From an uncultured Pedobacter sp. (GTDB taxonomy: Bacteria; Bacteroidota; Bacteroidia; Sphingobacteriales; Sphingobacteriaceae), in assembly GCF_913776295.1 (NCBI RefSeq), contig NZ_CAJYOJ010000013.1, forward strand, positions 62,001 through 126,000: a stretch of 64,000 nucleotides of DNA, written 5' to 3'. The position numbers and the translations under genes are program-made. Positions within the stretch are counted from its first letter, which is position 1; each line of letters opens with the position of its first letter. This document shows positions 18,939 to 27,017 of the stretch, piece by piece. The notes under the pieces are model-generated. The model did not search any database. It was given only the letters and a program-made list of their open reading frames with translations, and was not told where the DNA came from.

Positions 18939-19118
18939 TCACTTCTTCTTCTGTTTGATGATCTGATACTGGCTAAAGGCAACCAAACAACCTGCAAGGA
19001 TAATAATCCCCGCAGATAATAAGTTTTTAGGATTCTGGTTGATGTAGTAAGCTGTTGCCAACACTAAAATTGCTGCAGCGATACCTATGATATAATGAAG
19101 TATTAATCCTGTTTTCAT
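18939..19118 (-). CDS. Small hypothetical membrane protein (59 residues)
   Basis: Read on the minus strand, the frame opens with ATG at 19118 and closes with TGA at 18941-18939. It encodes MKTGLILHYIIGIAAAILVL at the start, then a polar turn (YYINQNPKN), a second hydrophobic helix (LLSAGIIILAGCLVAFSQ) and a Lys-rich end. The two-helix form and good start support a real gene. It is convergent with the gene at 18685, which has a similar build. Confidence 0.6.
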   Translation of the reverse strand: MKTGLILHYIIGIAAAILVLATAYYINQNPKNLLSAGIIILAGCLVAFSQYQIIKQKKK

Positions 19119-19162
19119 ACGACAAATATTCTGAAATAATTTGAAATTGATGTCGCAGAAGA

Positions 19163-20260
19163 TTAATCTTTTAAACTGATCCTGTTATCCGCAAATTTTA
19201 ACTGATGACCGGTAAAATCAAGATCGGTCAGTTCTTTCATGCGCTTAAAGGCCCTATTGTTATCGTCGAGGGTTAAACGGTTAATTTTATCCTGTTGAAT
19301 GGATACAACATCGGCGTAGAGAAAATCGCCTTTCGCATTTATTTTTAGCTGAAGCAAGGGTGCAATGCCGTTATTACCTTTTAAACTGAACATCCCATAG
19401 GTACAAAAATTACCTAAACTATAAGCAATGAATTTATTTTTATAAACTTCAACCGCCCGGGTAACATGCGGACCATGCCCCAGTACCACATCGGCACCGG
19501 CATCGATCATTGCGTGCGCAAAGGCATATACATTTCCTCTGTTCTCTTTGTAAAAAATCTCGTTTTTGCGCGGAACGTGTTCAAATCTTGCACCTTCGCC
19601 TCCGCCATGAAAAGAAACAATCACAATATCGGCCATTCGTTTTAAACGGGCCACCAATGCTTTTGCACTATCAATCTTATTAATCGATACTGTATTTTCA
19701 TTTGGCGCAAACGCACAGAAGGCATACTTTACACTATCTTTTTCAAAAACTTCAAAAGGTTTATTTACCTGCCCGGCATAATGAATCTGTAGCGAATCTA
19801 AAATCCTTGCGGTGTTTTTCCTTCCCCTTGCATCAAAATCACCGACATGATTATTGGCAATGCTCAACACGTTAAATCCTGCATCTTTATATATGCCTGC
19901 GTATCGCTCCGGCATTCTAAACGCATAACAGTTATTCGGATTAATGCCGTTACATTTGTTTGAATGCCCTGAGTTTAGAAAACAGCCCTCTAAATTGCCA
20001 AAAACGATATCTCCTTTTAATAAGTCAACAACGGCCTCGAAACTGTTTACAGCATCGTCAGGAGGGAGGTTGGCTTTAGTGGGAAAAGCAGAGCCGAGCA
20101 TGATATCGCCTACGGCGGTAATGGAAATAGTATCTTTAATTTTCCGGATTATGGTATCCTTCCTCGGTACAGCCACTGTAACCTGTGCATTGTTGCTCGT
20201 GCAACTGATCAGGATTATAATAACAAAAGGTAAGATTAGGATGGAATTGATAAGCTTCAT
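19163..20260 (-). CDS. CapA-family lipoprotein (PGA_cap, metallophosphatase fold)
   Basis: The 365-residue protein has a lipoprotein signal with lipobox LISC (Cys20). The CapA domain is clear: ISITAVGDIMLGSAF, GNLEGCFLN, SIANNHVGDFDARG, SFHGGGEGARF, DVVLGHGPHVTRAV and YSLGNFCTYG. These hold the metal-binding Asp, Asn and His residues of the calcineurin-like fold. In Bacillus CapA serves poly-gamma-glutamate capsule export; here no capB/C genes are near, so the substrate is unknown. Confidence 0.88.
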   Translation of the reverse strand: MKLINSILILPFVIIILISCTSNNAQVTVAVPRKDTIIRKIKDTISITAVGDIMLGSAFPTKANLPPDDAVNSFEAVVDLLKGDIVFGNLEGCFLNSGHSNKCNGINPNNCYAFRMPERYAGIYKDAGFNVLSIANNHVGDFDARGRKNTARILDSLQIHYAGQVNKPFEVFEKDSVKYAFCAFAPNENTVSINKIDSAKALVARLKRMADIVIVSFHGGGEGARFEHVPRKNEIFYKENRGNVYAFAHAMIDAGADVVLGHGPHVTRAVEVYKNKFIAYSLGNFCTYGMFSLKGNNGIAPLLQLKINAKGDFLYADVVSIQQDKINRLTLDDNNRAFKRMKELTDLDFTGHQLKFADNRISLKD

Positions 20261-20280
20261 GGGGTGTTTATTGTAACCTT

Positions 20281-20362
20281 CGTCTCGACTTAGATGTAGT
20301 ATAATTAAGAAATCTTTCTCTACAGATATCTCGAATACGTTGCACCAGGCTCGAAATAACGG
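20281..20362. repeat. Dispersed repeat, family A (decayed copy)
   Basis: CGTCTCGACTT at the left, TTTCTCTACAGATATCTCGA in the middle and CTCGAAATAACG at the right resemble the family A layout with many changes. It lies between the CapA start and the terminator of the NlpC/P60 gene. Confidence 0.5.
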
Positions 20363-20376
20363 ATTGAACTTGTATT

Positions 20377-20412
20377 AAACAAAAAATCCTCCGAAATTTC
20401 TTTAGGAGGATT
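20377..20412 (-). terminator. Terminator of the NlpC/P60 gene
   Basis: On the minus strand AATCCTCC (20412-20405) pairs with GGAGGATT (20392-20385), then T6. It lies about 50 bases after the stop codon. Confidence 0.82.
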
Positions 20413-20424
20413 ATATATCTTTTA

Positions 20425-20459
20425 TTAACTGTTAACTGAAAACCGTTAACTGCCAACTG
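20425..20459 (-). repeat. Heptamer tandem repeat tract, 5 units (CAGTTAA type)
   Basis: On the plus strand the units are TTAACTG, TTAACTG, AAAACCG, TTAACTG, CCAACTG. In the sense of the adjacent gene they read CAGTTGG, CAGTTAA, CGGTTTT, CAGTTAA, CAGTTAA. The tract begins two bases after the stop codon of the NlpC/P60 gene. Confidence 0.85.
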
Positions 20460-20461
20460 AA

Positions 20462-21019
20462 CTATTCTACTGTAAACTCTTTCTTAAACGATTCTAAAAC
20501 GCGACCGCCTTTGTAAAAGTAACGACTGTAATAAGGTTCGTTAAGGTTGCTGATAACTACCCCACGAGAACTTGATGCATGTGCAAACCTGTTATCGCCC
20601 AGGTAAATACCTACATGCGAAATGCTTCTGCTTTTGATTTTGAAGAAAACCAGATCGCCTTCTTTTAAATCTTCTTTTGATAATGGATCTACCATGCTGA
20701 AAATATCGCGTGAATTTCTTCTGATGGTAGTGTTGAAAACTTTATCGTAAATGGCTTTAGTGAAAGCCGAACAATCGATGCCTCTTTTGGTGTTTCCACC
20801 GTAACTATATGGCGTTCCGATCCATTCGTAAATAAACTTGTACAGTTTTAAATTTGAAGTTGCATCTACCGCTACACCCATTACCTGCGAAAAATATTGC
20901 GATGCAAGGTTATCGGGGTCATTCAATTCTTTACCAGATTCTTTTGTTTTTGTCTGCGCAAATGCGGCTGAGAGCGTGCAGATAGCAATTAGAGTAGAAA
21001 ACAAAAATTTTTTAATCAT
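20462..21019 (-). CDS. NlpC/P60 family peptidoglycan endopeptidase
   Basis: The 185-residue secreted protein has a signal peptide (LIAICTLSAAFAQ) and a C-terminal NlpC/P60 domain. The catalytic Cys is in RGIDCSAFTKAIY, the His in SISHVGIYLGDNRFAHAS, and the YKFIYEWIGTPYSYGG segment leads into the domain. Such enzymes cut gamma-D-Glu-diaminopimelate bonds in the wall. A full-consensus promoter, a heptamer tract and a terminator frame it as a single-gene unit. Confidence 0.92.
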   Translation of the reverse strand: MIKKFLFSTLIAICTLSAAFAQTKTKESGKELNDPDNLASQYFSQVMGVAVDATSNLKLYKFIYEWIGTPYSYGGNTKRGIDCSAFTKAIYDKVFNTTIRRNSRDIFSMVDPLSKEDLKEGDLVFFKIKSRSISHVGIYLGDNRFAHASSSRGVVISNLNEPYYSRYFYKGGRVLESFKKEFTVE

Positions 21020-21517
21020 GTTATACAGTTATGTTTGGGTATTCACTTACACATTAACGTACACCACATGGGCTTATTGTTGGTTGCCAAAAGTATTAAT
21101 TATACAAATGTTATCCAAATGTAATCTTAGAAAAAATGAAAGTTATCAACATTTCTATTTTTTATCCACCGGTTTTCATTAAAATTTTCGGAGAAAACGG
21201 ATTCTTTTTTTTCTAAAATACCTCATCTCCAATTCTACTGTTAATGGTAAAAAACCTTATTTTTAAATTATGGATATAAGCTGATATACAAAATTAAATT
21301 TCAGAATAAATTGATTCCATATTATGATAAGGGGCATTGATTTAATTATAAAAAATCGATGTTAAATCAATATGAATAACGGAACTTTAAATTTAATTGT
21401 AAAACAACTGTTAAATCTGATTATAACCCTAATAGTATGACGTTTTTACATTAAAAAGTGCCAAAAATTACAATAAAAAAATTAGATTTGCTGTCGCAAA
21501 AAAACAAATACCCTAAA
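21020..21517. other. Gene-free divergent region between NlpC/P60 gene and pdhA
   Basis: The gap of 498 bp is very AT-rich. It holds the NlpC/P60 promoter (21088-21118) and, nearer pdhA, an inverted repeat ATTGATTTA/TAAATCAAT (21336-21371) with TGTTAAATC repeated at 21360 and again near 21410. The pdhA promoter was not identified. Confidence 0.6.
21088..21118 (-). promoter_or_regulatory. Bacteroidota-type promoter of the NlpC/P60 gene
   Basis: On the minus strand TTG (21118-21116), a 20-base spacer and TACTTTTG (21095-21088) fit TTG-N19/20-TAnnTTTG. The leader to the ATG at 21019 would be about 60 nt. Confidence 0.6.
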
Positions 21518-22513
21518 ATGAGTGCAGTAGAAATAAATAAAGATACCTGGTTAAAGTGGTTCGAGTCGATGTTGCTGATGCGCAAATTCGAAGAAAAAAC
21601 TGGCCAGTTATACGGACAACAAAAAATACGTGGCTTTTGTCATTTATACATTGGACAAGAAGCTGTAGTTGCAGGTGCAATATCTGCAATGCAAAAAGGT
21701 GATTCAATGATTACGACTTACCGTGATCATGCTCATGCCTTAGCTTTAGGAGTTAGCGCTGACAGTATTATGGCAGAAATGTACGGTAAAGCTACAGGTT
21801 GCTCTAAAGGTAAAGGTGGTTCCATGCATATGTTCAGTAAAGAACATAACTTCTACGGTGGCCATGCAATTGTTGGCGGTCAGATTCCATTGGGTGCCGG
21901 CGTTGCTTTTGCAGAAAAATATAAAGGAACTGATAACGTAAACATTTGCTACATGGGCGATGGTGCGGTGCGCCAGGGTGCATTAAACGAAACTTTTAAC
22001 ATGGCTATGCTTTGGAAATTGCCTGTTATTTTTGTTTGCGAAAATAATGGTTATGCCATGGGTACCTCAGTACAACGTACCACTAACATGACCGACATTT
22101 ATAAAATAGGTTTAGGTTTCGATATGCCGTGTGCACCGGTTGACGGTATGGATCCGGTTGCGGTACACAACGCGATGGACGAAGCCATTCAACGCGCACG
22201 TAAAGGTGAAGGACCTACTTTCTTAGAAATGAGAACTTACCGTTATCGTGGTCACTCGATGTCAGATCCGGCAAAATACCGTACGAAAGAAGAATTAGAA
22301 GATTATAAAGCAAAAGATCCTGTTGAATTAGCCAGAGAAACTATTTTAAAAGAAAAATATGCAGATCAGGCCTGGATTGAAGAAGTAGAAGCTAAAGTAA
22401 AAGGTATCGTCGATCAGGCAGTAAAATTTGCTGAAGAATCTCCTTGGCCTGATGCATCTGAATTATACAAAGATGTATATATGCAAGAAGACTATCCTTA
22501 CGTAATGGACTAA
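21518..22513 (+). CDS. pdhA: Pyruvate dehydrogenase E1 component, alpha subunit
   Basis: E1 alpha with E1 beta and thiamine diphosphate decarboxylates pyruvate and acetylates the lipoyl group of E2. The ATG at 21518 gives 331 residues; a GTG at 21458 would add an unsupported tail. Visible motifs are RGFCHLYIGQEAVVAG, the ThDP motif GDGAVRQGALNETFNMA ending in ENN, and the phosphorylation-loop-like YRYRGHSMSDPAKYRTKEE. pdhC follows after 30 bp. No E1 beta gene is adjacent, which is common in Bacteroidota. Confidence 0.95.
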   Translation: MSAVEINKDTWLKWFESMLLMRKFEEKTGQLYGQQKIRGFCHLYIGQEAVVAGAISAMQKGDSMITTYRDHAHALALGVSADSIMAEMYGKATGCSKGKGGSMHMFSKEHNFYGGHAIVGGQIPLGAGVAFAEKYKGTDNVNICYMGDGAVRQGALNETFNMAMLWKLPVIFVCENNGYAMGTSVQRTTNMTDIYKIGLGFDMPCAPVDGMDPVAVHNAMDEAIQRARKGEGPTFLEMRTYRYRGHSMSDPAKYRTKEELEDYKAKDPVELARETILKEKYADQAWIEEVEAKVKGIVDQAVKFAEESPWPDASELYKDVYMQEDYPYVMD

Positions 22514-22543
22514 TATTAATAAGATTTCAATTAATTAGATATA

Positions 22544-24217
22544 ATGGCTGATGTAATTAAAATGCCCAAAATGAGCGACACCATGACCGAAGGGGTTTTG
22601 GCGAAGTGGCATAAAAAAGTGGGCGATAAAGTGAAAAGCGGCGATGTTTTGGCAGAAGTGGAAACTGACAAGGCAACAATGGATATGGAATCTTATTGGG
22701 ATGGTACCCTTTTATACGTCGGTGTAGAAGAAGGCCAGGCTGTTCCAGTTGATGCCATCATGGCCGTTATCGGTAAAGAAGGTGAAGATTATAAAGCAGC
22801 ATTAGAAGCTGAAAAAGGTGGCGAAGCTCCGAAAGCTGAAAGCAAAGAAGAGGCCCCTAAAGCAGAAGATAAAGAAGACGAAGCCGCCCCTGCACAAGGC
22901 GGAGGTTTAAGCGAAGAAGAATTGGCTGCTAAAGGTGTTACGGTGATCCGTATGCCTTTGTTAAGCGATACCATGACTGAAGGCGTAATCGCCGAATGGC
23001 ATAAAAAAGTTGGTGATAAAGTTAAGGATGACGATGTTCTTGCTGACGTAGAAACCGATAAGGCTACAATGGAAGTAATGGGGTATGCAACCGGAACTTT
23101 ATTGCATATCGGTGTAGAAAAAGGCCAGGCTGCCAAAGTGAACGGAATTATCGCTATTGTTGGTCCGGAGGGGACTGACGTAAGCGGAATTTTGGCCGGT
23201 GGCTCAGCTCCTAAAAAGTCAGAAAGTCAGGAGTCGGCAAGTCCGAAGACTGAAGAAGCTTCAAAACCAACTACTGATTCAAGTTCATCTGCTCCTGTGG
23301 CAGAAAATACTTCAGATAGCCGCGTTAAAGCATCTCCTTTAGCTAAAAAAATAGCTAAAGATAAAGGCATTGATTTATCGCAGGTTTCGGGTAGCGCAGA
23401 GGGTGGCCGTATCATTAAAAAAGATATCGAAAACTTTAAACCAGCTGCAGCGCCTTCAAAATCAGAATCTGCGCCAGCTCCGGCTGCTGAGAAAGCTGCT
23501 GCACCAGCACCAGTTATTCCTCAGTTTGTAGGTGAAGTTAAATTTACTGAACAGCCAGTTTCGCAAATGCGTAAAGTAATTGCAAAACGTTTAGCAGAGA
23601 GTTTATTTACAGCGCCACATTTCTATTTAACCATTAGCATTGATATGGACAACGCGATGACTGCACGTACAGCTATTAACGCAGTTGCTCCTGTTAAGGT
23701 TTCTTTCAACGATATTGTGATTAAAGCGGTTGCCGTTGCATTGAAAAAACACCCGGCTGTTAACTCATCTTGGGGTGGCGATAAAATCAGATTTAACGAA
23801 CATACTAACATTGGTGTAGCCATGGCAGTAGAAGACGGCTTACTGGTACCGGTAGTGCGTTTCGCTGATGGCAAATCTTTATCTCACATCTCTGCTGAGG
23901 TGAAAGAATACGGTGCAAAAGCAAAAGCCAAGAAATTACAACCGACAGATTGGGAAGGTTCTACTTTCACTGTATCTAACTTAGGTATGTTTGGTATTGA
24001 TGAGTTTACCTCCATTATCAACTCTCCTGACGGTGCAATTTTATCGGTAGGTGCAATCCAACAGGTACCTGTGGTTAAAAATGGTGCCGTTGTTCCTGGT
24101 AATGTAATGAAACTAACTTTAGGTTGCGATCACCGTGTGGTTGATGGTGCAACCGGAGCAGCTTTCTTACAAACCTTAAAAGGTTTATTAGAAGAGCCGA
24201 TCAGGTTATTAGCTTAA
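22544..24217 (+). CDS. pdhC: Pyruvate dehydrogenase E2, dihydrolipoamide acetyltransferase
   Basis: The 557-residue E2 has two lipoyl domains with lipoyl lysines Lys43 and Lys173 in ETDKATM, joined by Ala/Pro/Glu-rich linkers. A peripheral subunit-binding domain follows (ASPLAKKIAKDKGIDLSQV, about residues 265-300). The C-terminal catalytic acyltransferase domain ends with CDHRVVDGA, holding the active His (about 530) and Asp (about 534). It is translated 30 bp after pdhA. The pair forms a short operon closed by a terminator. Confidence 0.95.
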   Translation: MADVIKMPKMSDTMTEGVLAKWHKKVGDKVKSGDVLAEVETDKATMDMESYWDGTLLYVGVEEGQAVPVDAIMAVIGKEGEDYKAALEAEKGGEAPKAESKEEAPKAEDKEDEAAPAQGGGLSEEELAAKGVTVIRMPLLSDTMTEGVIAEWHKKVGDKVKDDDVLADVETDKATMEVMGYATGTLLHIGVEKGQAAKVNGIIAIVGPEGTDVSGILAGGSAPKKSESQESASPKTEEASKPTTDSSSSAPVAENTSDSRVKASPLAKKIAKDKGIDLSQVSGSAEGGRIIKKDIENFKPAAAPSKSESAPAPAAEKAAAPAPVIPQFVGEVKFTEQPVSQMRKVIAKRLAESLFTAPHFYLTISIDMDNAMTARTAINAVAPVKVSFNDIVIKAVAVALKKHPAVNSSWGGDKIRFNEHTNIGVAMAVEDGLLVPVVRFADGKSLSHISAEVKEYGAKAKAKKLQPTDWEGSTFTVSNLGMFGIDEFTSIINSPDGAILSVGAIQQVPVVKNGAVVPGNVMKLTLGCDHRVVDGATGAAFLQTLKGLLEEPIRLLA

Positions 24218-24219
24218 TC

Positions 24220-24254
24220 AGCTAGCAGTTTACAGTTTTCAGTTTATACTGACT
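24220..24254 (+). repeat. Heptamer tandem repeat tract (CAGTTTA type)
   Basis: Units AGCTAGC, AGTTTAC, AGTTTTC, AGTTTAT and ACTGACT start three bases after the pdhC stop codon. Read one base earlier they give CAGTTTA, CAGTTTT, CAGTTTA, the same consensus as the tract after the NlpC/P60 gene and in the same orientation relative to the gene. Confidence 0.8.
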
Positions 24255-24261
24255 ACATACT

Positions 24262-24291
24262 AAAAGCCATCCTTTGGGGTGGCTTTTTTGC
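24262..24291 (+). terminator. Terminator of the pdhA-pdhC operon
   Basis: AAAAGCCA (24262-24269) pairs with TGGCTTTT (24280-24287), extended by CC/GG towards the loop, and is followed by T residues. Confidence 0.85.
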
Positions 24292-24313
24292 GTTTAAGTT
24301 TTGATGAAAAATA

Positions 24314-24340
24314 CCCGCAGATTTCGCAAATAACGCAGAT
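24314..24340. repeat. Left inverted repeat around the GxxExxY gene
   Basis: CCCGCAGATTT, 8 bases, ACGCAGAT. The right partner at 24863-24890 read on the minus strand gives CCCGCAGATTT, 10 bases, ACGCAGA. The pair brackets the GxxExxY gene. Confidence 0.7.
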
Positions 24341-24381
24341 ATTCAATTATGCGATTTCCAGGCGATGACCAGAAACATTTA

Positions 24382-24759
24382 TCAAAGTCCATTCACTTTT
24401 CGCCATATAGAACTGGATATATCTGATGAATTAAAATTAACAAGTAACCCAAGTTTTAGCCCAGAAAGTTTGAGATACGTAAGCAATTGTTTGTGATGAA
24501 CAGGAGCAACAGTTTCTACAGACTTAATTTCGATAATCACCAAGTCATTTATCAATAAATCTATTCGATAGCCAGTATCTAATATGATGTCTTCGAATAC
24601 TATTGGTAATTGTACTTGTCGTTTAACTTTTAAACCACATTCATCTAAAACATAAGATAACACTGTTTCGTAAGCAGATTCTAATAGACCTGGCCATAAT
24701 GCATTGTAAACCTTAAATATTGCACCCCTAATTCGGTAGGAGATATCATTCTCATCCAT
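24382..24759 (-). CDS. GxxExxY family protein (PD-(D/E)XK nuclease-like fold)
   Basis: The 125-residue protein shows the family signature GLLESAYE (residues about 19-26). The core DTGYRIDLLINDLVIIEIKS contains the D and ExK residues of a PD-(D/E)XK-like site. VHHKQLLTYLKLSGLKLGLLVNF follows, also typical. The biochemical role of the family is not established. It is bracketed by inverted repeats and stands apart from neighbouring operons, suggesting it arrived as a unit. Confidence 0.88.
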   Translation of the reverse strand: MDENDISYRIRGAIFKVYNALWPGLLESAYETVLSYVLDECGLKVKRQVQLPIVFEDIILDTGYRIDLLINDLVIIEIKSVETVAPVHHKQLLTYLKLSGLKLGLLVNFNSSDISSSIWRKVNGL

Positions 24760-24862
24760 AATAAAAAATGTATAAGTTTTTTTTTGTCAGGATGATTAAT
24801 TAAAAATACCATATCTAATTAATAATCAAAGTAATGTTAGGTTCATTGAACAATAAGATAAT

Positions 24863-24890
24863 TCTGCGTTGATCTTCTTAAATCTGCGGG
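24863..24890. repeat. Right inverted repeat around the GxxExxY gene
   Basis: Read on the minus strand it matches the left copy at 24314-24340 over CCCGCAGATTT and ACGCAGA. The distance between the outer ends is about 577 bp. Confidence 0.7.
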
Positions 24891-24930
24891 AAAATTCTTC
24901 ACCTTTCATATTTATAACGGGGATGAACGA

Positions 24931-24973
24931 GATCAGCGATTGTATCGCCCATCAACGCTGATCCCGATTTTTT
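24931..24973 (+). terminator. Orphan terminator-like hairpin
   Basis: GATCAGCG (24931-24938) pairs with CGCTGATC (24956-24963), followed by CCGATTTTTT. No plus-strand gene ends just upstream, so it may belong to the GxxExxY insertion. Confidence 0.5.
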
Positions 24974-25000
24974 CATAAGCAATCTTTATAGTAAGACTCG

Positions 25001-25074
25001 CTAGCACGAAAGATCTCTCCCCGCCTGTACGGGCAGGCATTTCGCGTTGCTTCAGTCGAGATGAAGACTGTATG
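25001..25074. repeat. Dispersed repeat, family A (partial copy)
   Basis: It carries AGATCTCTCCCCGCCTGTAC, the GGGCAGGC palindrome arm and the right end TTCAGTCGAGATGA. The left end is shortened compared with the copy at 29126-29227. Confidence 0.7.
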
Positions 25075-25163
25075 CACATGATCTGCAGGGTAATTAAAGG
25101 CTATTCCTCAAATCTCGAAACCCTTTGCCAATTCCTTTGTTAATCATTAAAAACACCCAAATC

Positions 25164-25715
25164 ATGGATAAAGAAAAACTGATACAAGAAGCTTACCTGG
25201 TTGCACATAAAATAGAAGAAAACGGCAATTTTCCCAACAATCCTCATTTGCCATTGATGATATACAAAGGTACGTTCAGGTTGCATCCTAATGATACTGA
25301 AGAGGTAATAAAAAGGGTTTTTGCACAAAACGGTTATACCAACGCATGGGTAGATGGCATTTTCGATTATCACCATTATCATAGTAACACACACGAAGTA
25401 ATGGGCGTATTTTGTGGCAAAGCAGATGTGCAATTTGGTGGCGAGCATGGCGTTTGCATCGAGTTGGATAAAGGAGATGTAGTGATCATTCCTGCAGGTG
25501 TAGCCCATAAAAAACTGAACTCAAGCGATGACTTCACTGTTGTTGGCGCGTACCCAAATGGCGCAGATTATGATATTAAATATGGCCAGGCCGGGGAGCG
25601 TCCTGAAGCAGATGAAACCATTTCTAAAGTAAAAAATCCGGATAGCGATCCTGTTTATGGAAGTAAAGGTCACTTATTTGAATGCTGGTATGGCCAAAAT
25701 TGCGAAAATGTGTAA
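25164..25715 (+). CDS. Cupin domain protein (YjlB-like)
   Basis: The 183-residue protein has the two cupin motifs: DYHHYHSNTHEVMGVFCG with metal-binding His residues and a Glu, and IELDKGDVVIIPAGVAHKKL with the last His. The C-terminus (DPVYGSKGHLFECW) is typical of the YjlB group. ATG at 25164 is preferred over a TTG at 25125. The family resembles metal-binding dioxygenases or isomerases, but no reaction is known. It stands alone. Confidence 0.85.
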   Translation: MDKEKLIQEAYLVAHKIEENGNFPNNPHLPLMIYKGTFRLHPNDTEEVIKRVFAQNGYTNAWVDGIFDYHHYHSNTHEVMGVFCGKADVQFGGEHGVCIELDKGDVVIIPAGVAHKKLNSSDDFTVVGAYPNGADYDIKYGQAGERPEADETISKVKNPDSDPVYGSKGHLFECWYGQNCENV

Positions 25716-25783
25716 AACTCTTTTGTTGCAACCGTCTAAAATTCTTTAATTTTCGGGTTTTAAATACACTATCCCTAGTATAA

Positions 25784-27013
25784 ATGAATTTTCGATATAT
25801 ATGTTCAGCATTAGCCCTCTCCGCAACTTTACTAACTGCCTGCTCCGGTAAAAAATCTGAAGAAAAAAAGGAAGCTGATAAAAAAGTCCGTACCAAAGAA
25901 GATGATAAGGCGGACAGCCTTTTATTAGTATATAATCCCCAAAAAGGCGACAAATGGATTGCTGATTTTGTTGACAATCTCCATAAAAAATACGGTTTTA
26001 ACGGAAATATGCTGGTGGCGAAAGATGGAAAAATTCTTTATGAAAAAGCAATCGGCTGGGCCGATTACCTCCATCGCGATAGCTTAAAGATCAATTCGGA
26101 GTTTGAACTGGCATCCATTACCAAGACATTTACCGGTACAGCTATTATGCAGCTGGTAGAAGCCGGGAAACTTTCTTTAAACGATGACGTAAAAAAGTTC
26201 TATCCTAATTTCCCTTACGATGGCATTACGGTAAAGCTGTTACTTTCGCACCGTAGCGGTATGATGAACTACGTTTATTTTATAGATGATATCTGGCGTA
26301 AAGAAAAACGCAACATGAAAAAAGGCGTAACTAACCAGGAGGTAATGAACGTTATTGCGGAGCGCAAACCTAATCCGTATACCAAACCCGATAACCGATT
26401 TCATTATAATAATTCGAATTTTATGGTACTGGGTGCCATTATTGAAAAAGTAACCGGACAGCGTTACTCTCAATATATGATGGAACATGTATTTAAACCA
26501 GCCGGGTTAAAACATACACACGTATACAGCACAACAGAATATGAAAAAATCCCGGTTGATGTAGTTGGCCACGACCGCACCTGGCGCTATTCTGTAGCGC
26601 AGAACTTTTTGGATGGCCCCGTTGGCGATAAAGGCATTTATAGTACCGTACATGATTTGGTATTATTTGATAAATATTTAAAAAATGGCAGATTATTGAC
26701 TAAAAAAAGCCTCGATTCTGCTTATTTAGGTCGCAATAAGCCAGTAAATGGCCATTTTAACTATGGTTATGGCTGGCGAATGTTCGATGGCGAGAATATG
26801 GACAAAGTGGTATACCATACGGGTTGGTGGCATGGTTTCCGCCATATTTATGTAAGAGACTTAAGCAAAAATATTATCGTTATATTTTTAGGCAACTTAA
26901 CAAATGGCAGCTTAATGCATTTGGATGATCTTTACAAGCATTTAAATATGCCAATTATACGTAAAGGTGCATACCATGGCAACGGCAGTTTGCCAGGCTC
27001 AGACGAAGATTAG
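25784..27013 (+). CDS. Serine hydrolase, beta-lactamase/PBP4* family, lipoprotein
   Basis: The 409-residue protein has a lipoprotein signal with lipobox LLTAC (Cys20). The class C beta-lactamase-like domain shows the catalytic SxxK in ELASITKTFTG, the YxN-type motif in FHYNNSNFMVLG and HTG in VVYHTGWWHGF in place of KTG. It may be a D-Ala-type esterase or peptidase acting on the wall. A small gap of four bases leads into the next gene, so the two are co-transcribed. Confidence 0.9.
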   Translation: MNFRYICSALALSATLLTACSGKKSEEKKEADKKVRTKEDDKADSLLLVYNPQKGDKWIADFVDNLHKKYGFNGNMLVAKDGKILYEKAIGWADYLHRDSLKINSEFELASITKTFTGTAIMQLVEAGKLSLNDDVKKFYPNFPYDGITVKLLLSHRSGMMNYVYFIDDIWRKEKRNMKKGVTNQEVMNVIAERKPNPYTKPDNRFHYNNSNFMVLGAIIEKVTGQRYSQYMMEHVFKPAGLKHTHVYSTTEYEKIPVDVVGHDRTWRYSVAQNFLDGPVGDKGIYSTVHDLVLFDKYLKNGRLLTKKSLDSAYLGRNKPVNGHFNYGYGWRMFDGENMDKVVYHTGWWHGFRHIYVRDLSKNIIVIFLGNLTNGSLMHLDDLYKHLNMPIIRKGAYHGNGSLPGSDED

Positions 27014-27017
27014 ATTT

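Larger units (their letters stand above)
24760..25163. other. Gene-free stretch with inverted repeat, hairpin and family A repeat
   Basis: This 404-bp gap holds the right inverted repeat of the GxxExxY element (24863-24890), a GATCAGCG/CGCTGATC hairpin followed by T6 (24931-24973) and a family A repeat (25001-25074). No gene is supported; a TTG-initiated extension of the cupin frame from 25125 was not accepted. Confidence 0.65.

Noticed and set aside
21458..21517. GTG-initiated extension of pdhA
   Set aside because: The extra 20 residues are not part of the E1 alpha family; the ATG at 21518 gives the normal N-terminus.
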